In this document: positions 61,311-64,000 of the stretch, piece after piece | Position numbering within the stretch: the stretch's first letter is position 1 | Layout of the letters: every line of letters starts with the position of its first letter | Assembly (NCBI RefSeq): GCF_001875725.1 | Contig: NZ_MLCQ01000029.1 | Coordinates: 62,001 to 126,000 of the forward strand | Reading direction: 5' to 3' | DNA from: Corynebacterium sp. NML140438 | GTDB lineage: Bacteria; Actinomycetota; Actinomycetes; Mycobacteriales; Mycobacteriaceae | DNA length: 64,000 bases | Notes under the pieces: model-generated | What the model was told of the DNA's origin: nothing | The model's input: the letters and a program-made list of their open reading frames with translations, nothing else | Database searches by the model: none | Made by a program: the position numbers and the translations under genes

Positions 61311-63851
61311 TTAGGCCTGCGCAGTCTCCTCCTGCGCGGACTCGAACTGCTTACGCATCATGAAGAGCTGGCGCACCGTCTCTTCCTGGATCGCTTCGTT
61401 CATAGCGTTGAACATGTCGCCGCCCTCCTTCTGGTACTCGACCAGCGGGTCGCGCTGCGCCATCGCACGCAGGCCGATGCCCTCCTTGAGGTAATCCATC
61501 TCGTAGAGGTGCTCACGCCACTTCGTATCGATGATCGGCAGGATCACCATACGCTCCACGTTGCGCATCTGCTCCTCGCCGCCGATCTCGGCAACGTTCG
61601 CCTCGAGCTGATCGTACTGCGCCTGGGCGTCGTCGATGAGTGCCTCGCGCAGCTGCTCAGCGGTGAGCTCGCCCGGCTTGCCGTACTCGTCGCCGTCGAT
61701 AAGCTCCTGGGCCGTCTTCGACGGGCCGTACAGGGACTCGAGTGCGTGCCAGAGTTCCTGCAGGTCCCAGTCCTCGACGTAGCCCTCCATCGTCGCGCCA
61801 TCCACGTACGCGCCGACAGTCGAGCTGATCATGCGGCGGACCTGATCCTTGATGTCCTTCGACGCCAAGATCTCCTGGCGCTCACCGTAGACCACCTTGC
61901 GCTGCTCGTTGAGCACCTCGTCGTACTTCAGGACGTTCTTACGCATCTCGAAGTTCTGGTTCTCAACCTGCGACTGCGCGCCCTTAATCGCATTCGACAC
62001 CATCTTCGCCTCAATCGGAACATCGTCCGGAACGTTGAGGCGGTTCATCATGTTTTCCATCGACTGGCCAACGAAGCGAACCATGAGCTCGTCGCGCATC
62101 GACAGGTAGAAACGGGTCTCACCCGGGTCACCCTGACGGCCAGAACGGCCACGCAGCTGGTTATCAATGCGACGAGACTCGTGGCGCTCCGTACCGATCA
62201 CGTACAGGCCACCGGCCTCACGCACTTCGTCGCCGAGCTGCTTCGAGCGCTCCTTCGCCTTCGGCAGCTGCTCGTTCCACGCCTCCTGGTAGCGCTCCTC
62301 ATCCTCGAACGGGTCGAGGCCCTGCTCCTGCAGCTTCGCATCCAACAGAATTTCCGGGTTGCCACCCAGCACGATATCCGTACCGCGACCAGCCATGTTC
62401 GTAGAGACCGTCACCTTCGCCGGCAGACCAGCCTCCGCGATAATGCGGCCTTCTTCCTCGTGGTGCTTCGCGTTGAGCACATTGTGCTTAATGCCCTTGC
62501 GCGTCAGCAGCTGCGAGAGGTACTCCGAGCGCTCCACCGAGGTGGTACCGACCAGCACCGGCTGGCCCTTCTCGACGTGCTCCGCAATATCCTCCGCAAC
62601 AGCGGCGAACTTCGCTTCCTGCGTCTTGTAGATCAGGTCGTCGCGGTCCACGCGCTGGTTCGGGCGGTTCGGTGGAATCTGTACAACGTCCATCTTGTAG
62701 ATCTGGTGCAGCTCCGCCGCCTCAGTCTCAGCGGTACCGGTCATGCCAGCCAGCTTGTCGTAGAGACGGAAGTAGTTCTGCAGCGTCACCGTCGCCAGCG
62801 TCTGGTTCTCGTTCTTGATCTCGACGTTTTCCTTCGCCTCGATCGCCTGGTGCATACCCTCGTTGTAGCGACGGCCCGCCAGCACGCGACCCGTGAAGCT
62901 ATCGACGATCATGACCTCACCCTGGCGGATGATGTAGTCCTTATCGCGCTCGAAGAGTTCCTTCGCCTTAATAGCGTTATTCAGGTAGCTCACCAGCTGC
63001 GAGTGCTCAGGCGCGTACAGGTTGTCAATGCCCAGCTGGTCCTCGACGAACTCCACGCCTTCCTCGGAGATACCAATGGTGCGCTTGCGGTGGTCCACTT
63101 CGTAGTGGATGCCCTCGCGCATACGCGGTGCGAGCTGCGCGAACACGGTGTAGAACTGGCTGGAGCCATCAACCGGGCCGGAAATAATCAGCGGGGTACG
63201 GGCTTCGTCGATAAGAATCGAGTCAACCTCGTCCACGATGGCGAAGTTGTGGCCGCGCTGCACCATGTCGTTGACCGAACGGGTCATGTTGTCACGCAGG
63301 TAGTCGAAGCCGAGTTCGTTGTTGGTGCCGTACGTAATCGCCGCGTCGTACGCCTTCTTGCGCTCCTGCGGGCGCATGTCGGACAGGATCACACCCACGT
63401 CGAGCCCCAGGAAGTGGTGGACACGACCCATCATCTCGGCGTCACGCTTTGCCAAGTAGTCGTTGACGGTAACAATGTGCACGCCCTTGCCGCTCAAACC
63501 ATTGAGGTAGGCAGGCAGCACCGAGGTCAGGGTCTTACCTTCACCAGTTTTCATCTCGGCGACGGAACCGAAGTGGAGCGCGGCACCGCCCATGATCTGC
63601 ACCTTGTAGTGCTTCTGCCCCAGCACGCGCCAGGATGCTTCGCGGGCTGTCGCGAACGCATCGAGCAAAATGTCGTCGAGCGAAGCGCCGTCGGCAATCT
63701 TTTGCTTAAACTCTTCCGTTTTGGCCTTCAACTCGTCATCTGTGAGTGCCGCGTACTCGTCATCGAGATCCATGACTTGATCAGCGATCTTCGAGAGGCG
63801 TTTTACCATACGCCCTTCACCCGCACGCAGCAGTTTCGACAGTCCAAACAC
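61311..63851 (-). CDS. secA: Preprotein translocase ATPase SecA (SecA1)
   Basis: The 846-aa protein starts at GTG 63851 ([19 protein letters not shown]) with AAGGA 10 nt upstream. Features are Walker [16 protein letters not shown] in [27 protein letters not shown], and [28 protein letters not shown]. The C-terminus ends after [11 protein letters not shown], without the zinc-binding CxCxnCH tail, which is usual for actinobacterial SecA1. It drives Sec-dependent export. Confidence 0.96.
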   Translation of the reverse strand: MFGLSKLLRAGEGRMVKRLSKIADQVMDLDDEYAALTDDELKAKTEEFKQKIADGASLDDILLDAFATAREASWRVLGQKHYKVQIMGGAALHFGSVAEMKTGEGKTLTSVLPAYLNGLSGKGVHIVTVNDYLAKRDAEMMGRVHHFLGLDVGVILSDMRPQERKKAYDAAITYGTNNELGFDYLRDNMTRSVNDMVQRGHNFAIVDEVDSILIDEARTPLIISGPVDGSSQFYTVFAQLAPRMREGIHYEVDHRKRTIGISEEGVEFVEDQLGIDNLYAPEHSQLVSYLNNAIKAKELFERDKDYIIRQGEVMIVDSFTGRVLAGRRYNEGMHQAIEAKENVEIKNENQTLATVTLQNYFRLYDKLAGMTGTAETEAAELHQIYKMDVVQIPPNRPNQRVDRDDLIYKTQEAKFAAVAEDIAEHVEKGQPVLVGTTSVERSEYLSQLLTRKGIKHNVLNAKHHEEEGRIIAEAGLPAKVTVSTNMAGRGTDIVLGGNPEILLDAKLQEQGLDPFEDEERYQEAWNEQLPKAKERSKQLGDEVREAGGLYVIGTERHESRRIDNQLRGRSGRQGDPGETRFYLSMRDELMVRFVGQSMENMMNRLNVPDDVPIEAKMVSNAIKGAQSQVENQNFEMRKNVLKYDEVLNEQRKVVYGERQEILASKDIKDQVRRMISSTVGAYVDGATMEGYVEDWDLQELWHALESLYGPSKTAQELIDGDEYGKPGELTAEQLREALIDDAQAQYDQLEANVAEIGGEEQMRNVERMVILPIIDTKWREHLYEMDYLKEGIGLRAMAQRDPLVEYQKEGGDMFNAMNEAIQEETVRQLFMMRKQFESAQEETAQA

Positions 63852-64000
63852 GTTTCTAGAATCCTTCAAAAGTTAGAAAAACAAAGCGATCACGCCAGCT
63901 CTACGCGCTGCTTTTATGTACCAATCGGCCATTGTACGCACGCGTCAACGAAAACAGGCAATCACAACTGGTGGAATCAATAAGAAAAGAATGTGAAAAC

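Noticed and set aside
61509..63983. 824-aa plus-strand ORF opposite secA
   Set aside because: It is a complete shadow of the conserved secA gene, Leu/Val/His/Arg-rich, and has no start signal.

Overview
The window is a high-GC actinobacterial chromosome segment, almost certainly Corynebacterium. The gene order secA, a Rv3235-like gene, HAD gene, DUF6912, rsgA, aroA, yedK, ybaK, sigH-rshA, bL37, whiB1, rhlE, DUF3107, DUF3152, adnA-adnB, K+ channel, nudC, uvrD2, YgjP-type peptidase, zincin, ylbL and UPF0182 follows the mycobacterial Rv3193-Rv3240 block. The surface protein at 5545-8607 also carries a C-terminal region typical of Corynebacterium. Several starts look leaderless, with a -10 box about 6-7 nt before the start codon, as is common in this group. 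The species cannot be named from the sequence alone.

Layout. Positions 1-8.8 kb are variable chromosome: a decayed Phd/RelE toxin-antitoxin pair with an intact operator, a short UvrA paralogue, two unrecognised genes, and a large secreted protein with a Thr/Val tandem-repeat stalk. Positions 8837-27468 form one integrative element inserted at the 3' end of the initiator tRNA-fMet gene and bounded by identical 47-bp direct repeats. From left to right it carries a tyrosine integrase, a Xis-like HTH protein, a rolling-circle Rep (HUH plus SF3-type helicase), a MobV-like relaxase with adjacent inverted repeats, then a metabolic cargo, then SSB, a DUF4192 protein, a serine resolvase, a DUF262-HNH protein and a frameshifted EcoRI-type adenine methyltransferase. 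Positions 27.4-64 kb are the conserved chromosomal block.

The most interesting system is the cargo (16.3-21.7 kb, minus strand): an MntR-like regulator, nrdI, nrdE, nrdF, a 90-aa ORF overlapping nrdF, and an NADPH-dependent FMN reductase. NrdF has lost three of the four carboxylate metal ligands, which are replaced by Gln120, Ser180 and Lys214, while Asp89, both His ligands and the radical Tyr127 remain. This is the QSK signature of class Ie R2 proteins, which use a metal-free DOPA radical generated with NrdI. The operon start carries two tandem palindromes, AACTACG-N6-CGTAGTT, over the likely promoter. The reading offered here is a transferable, metal-independent ribonucleotide reductase under manganese-responsive control, useful when Mn and Fe are withheld by a host. 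The residue substitutions are read directly from the sequence; the regulation and the role of the reductase are inference.

The chromosomal part combines DNA repair (AdnAB, UvrD2, YedK, UvrA paralogue), thiol and redox stress control (SigH/RshA, WhiB1), secretion (SecA), ribosome maturation (RsgA, bL37, RhlE), aromatic amino acid synthesis (AroA) and several secreted or membrane proteases.
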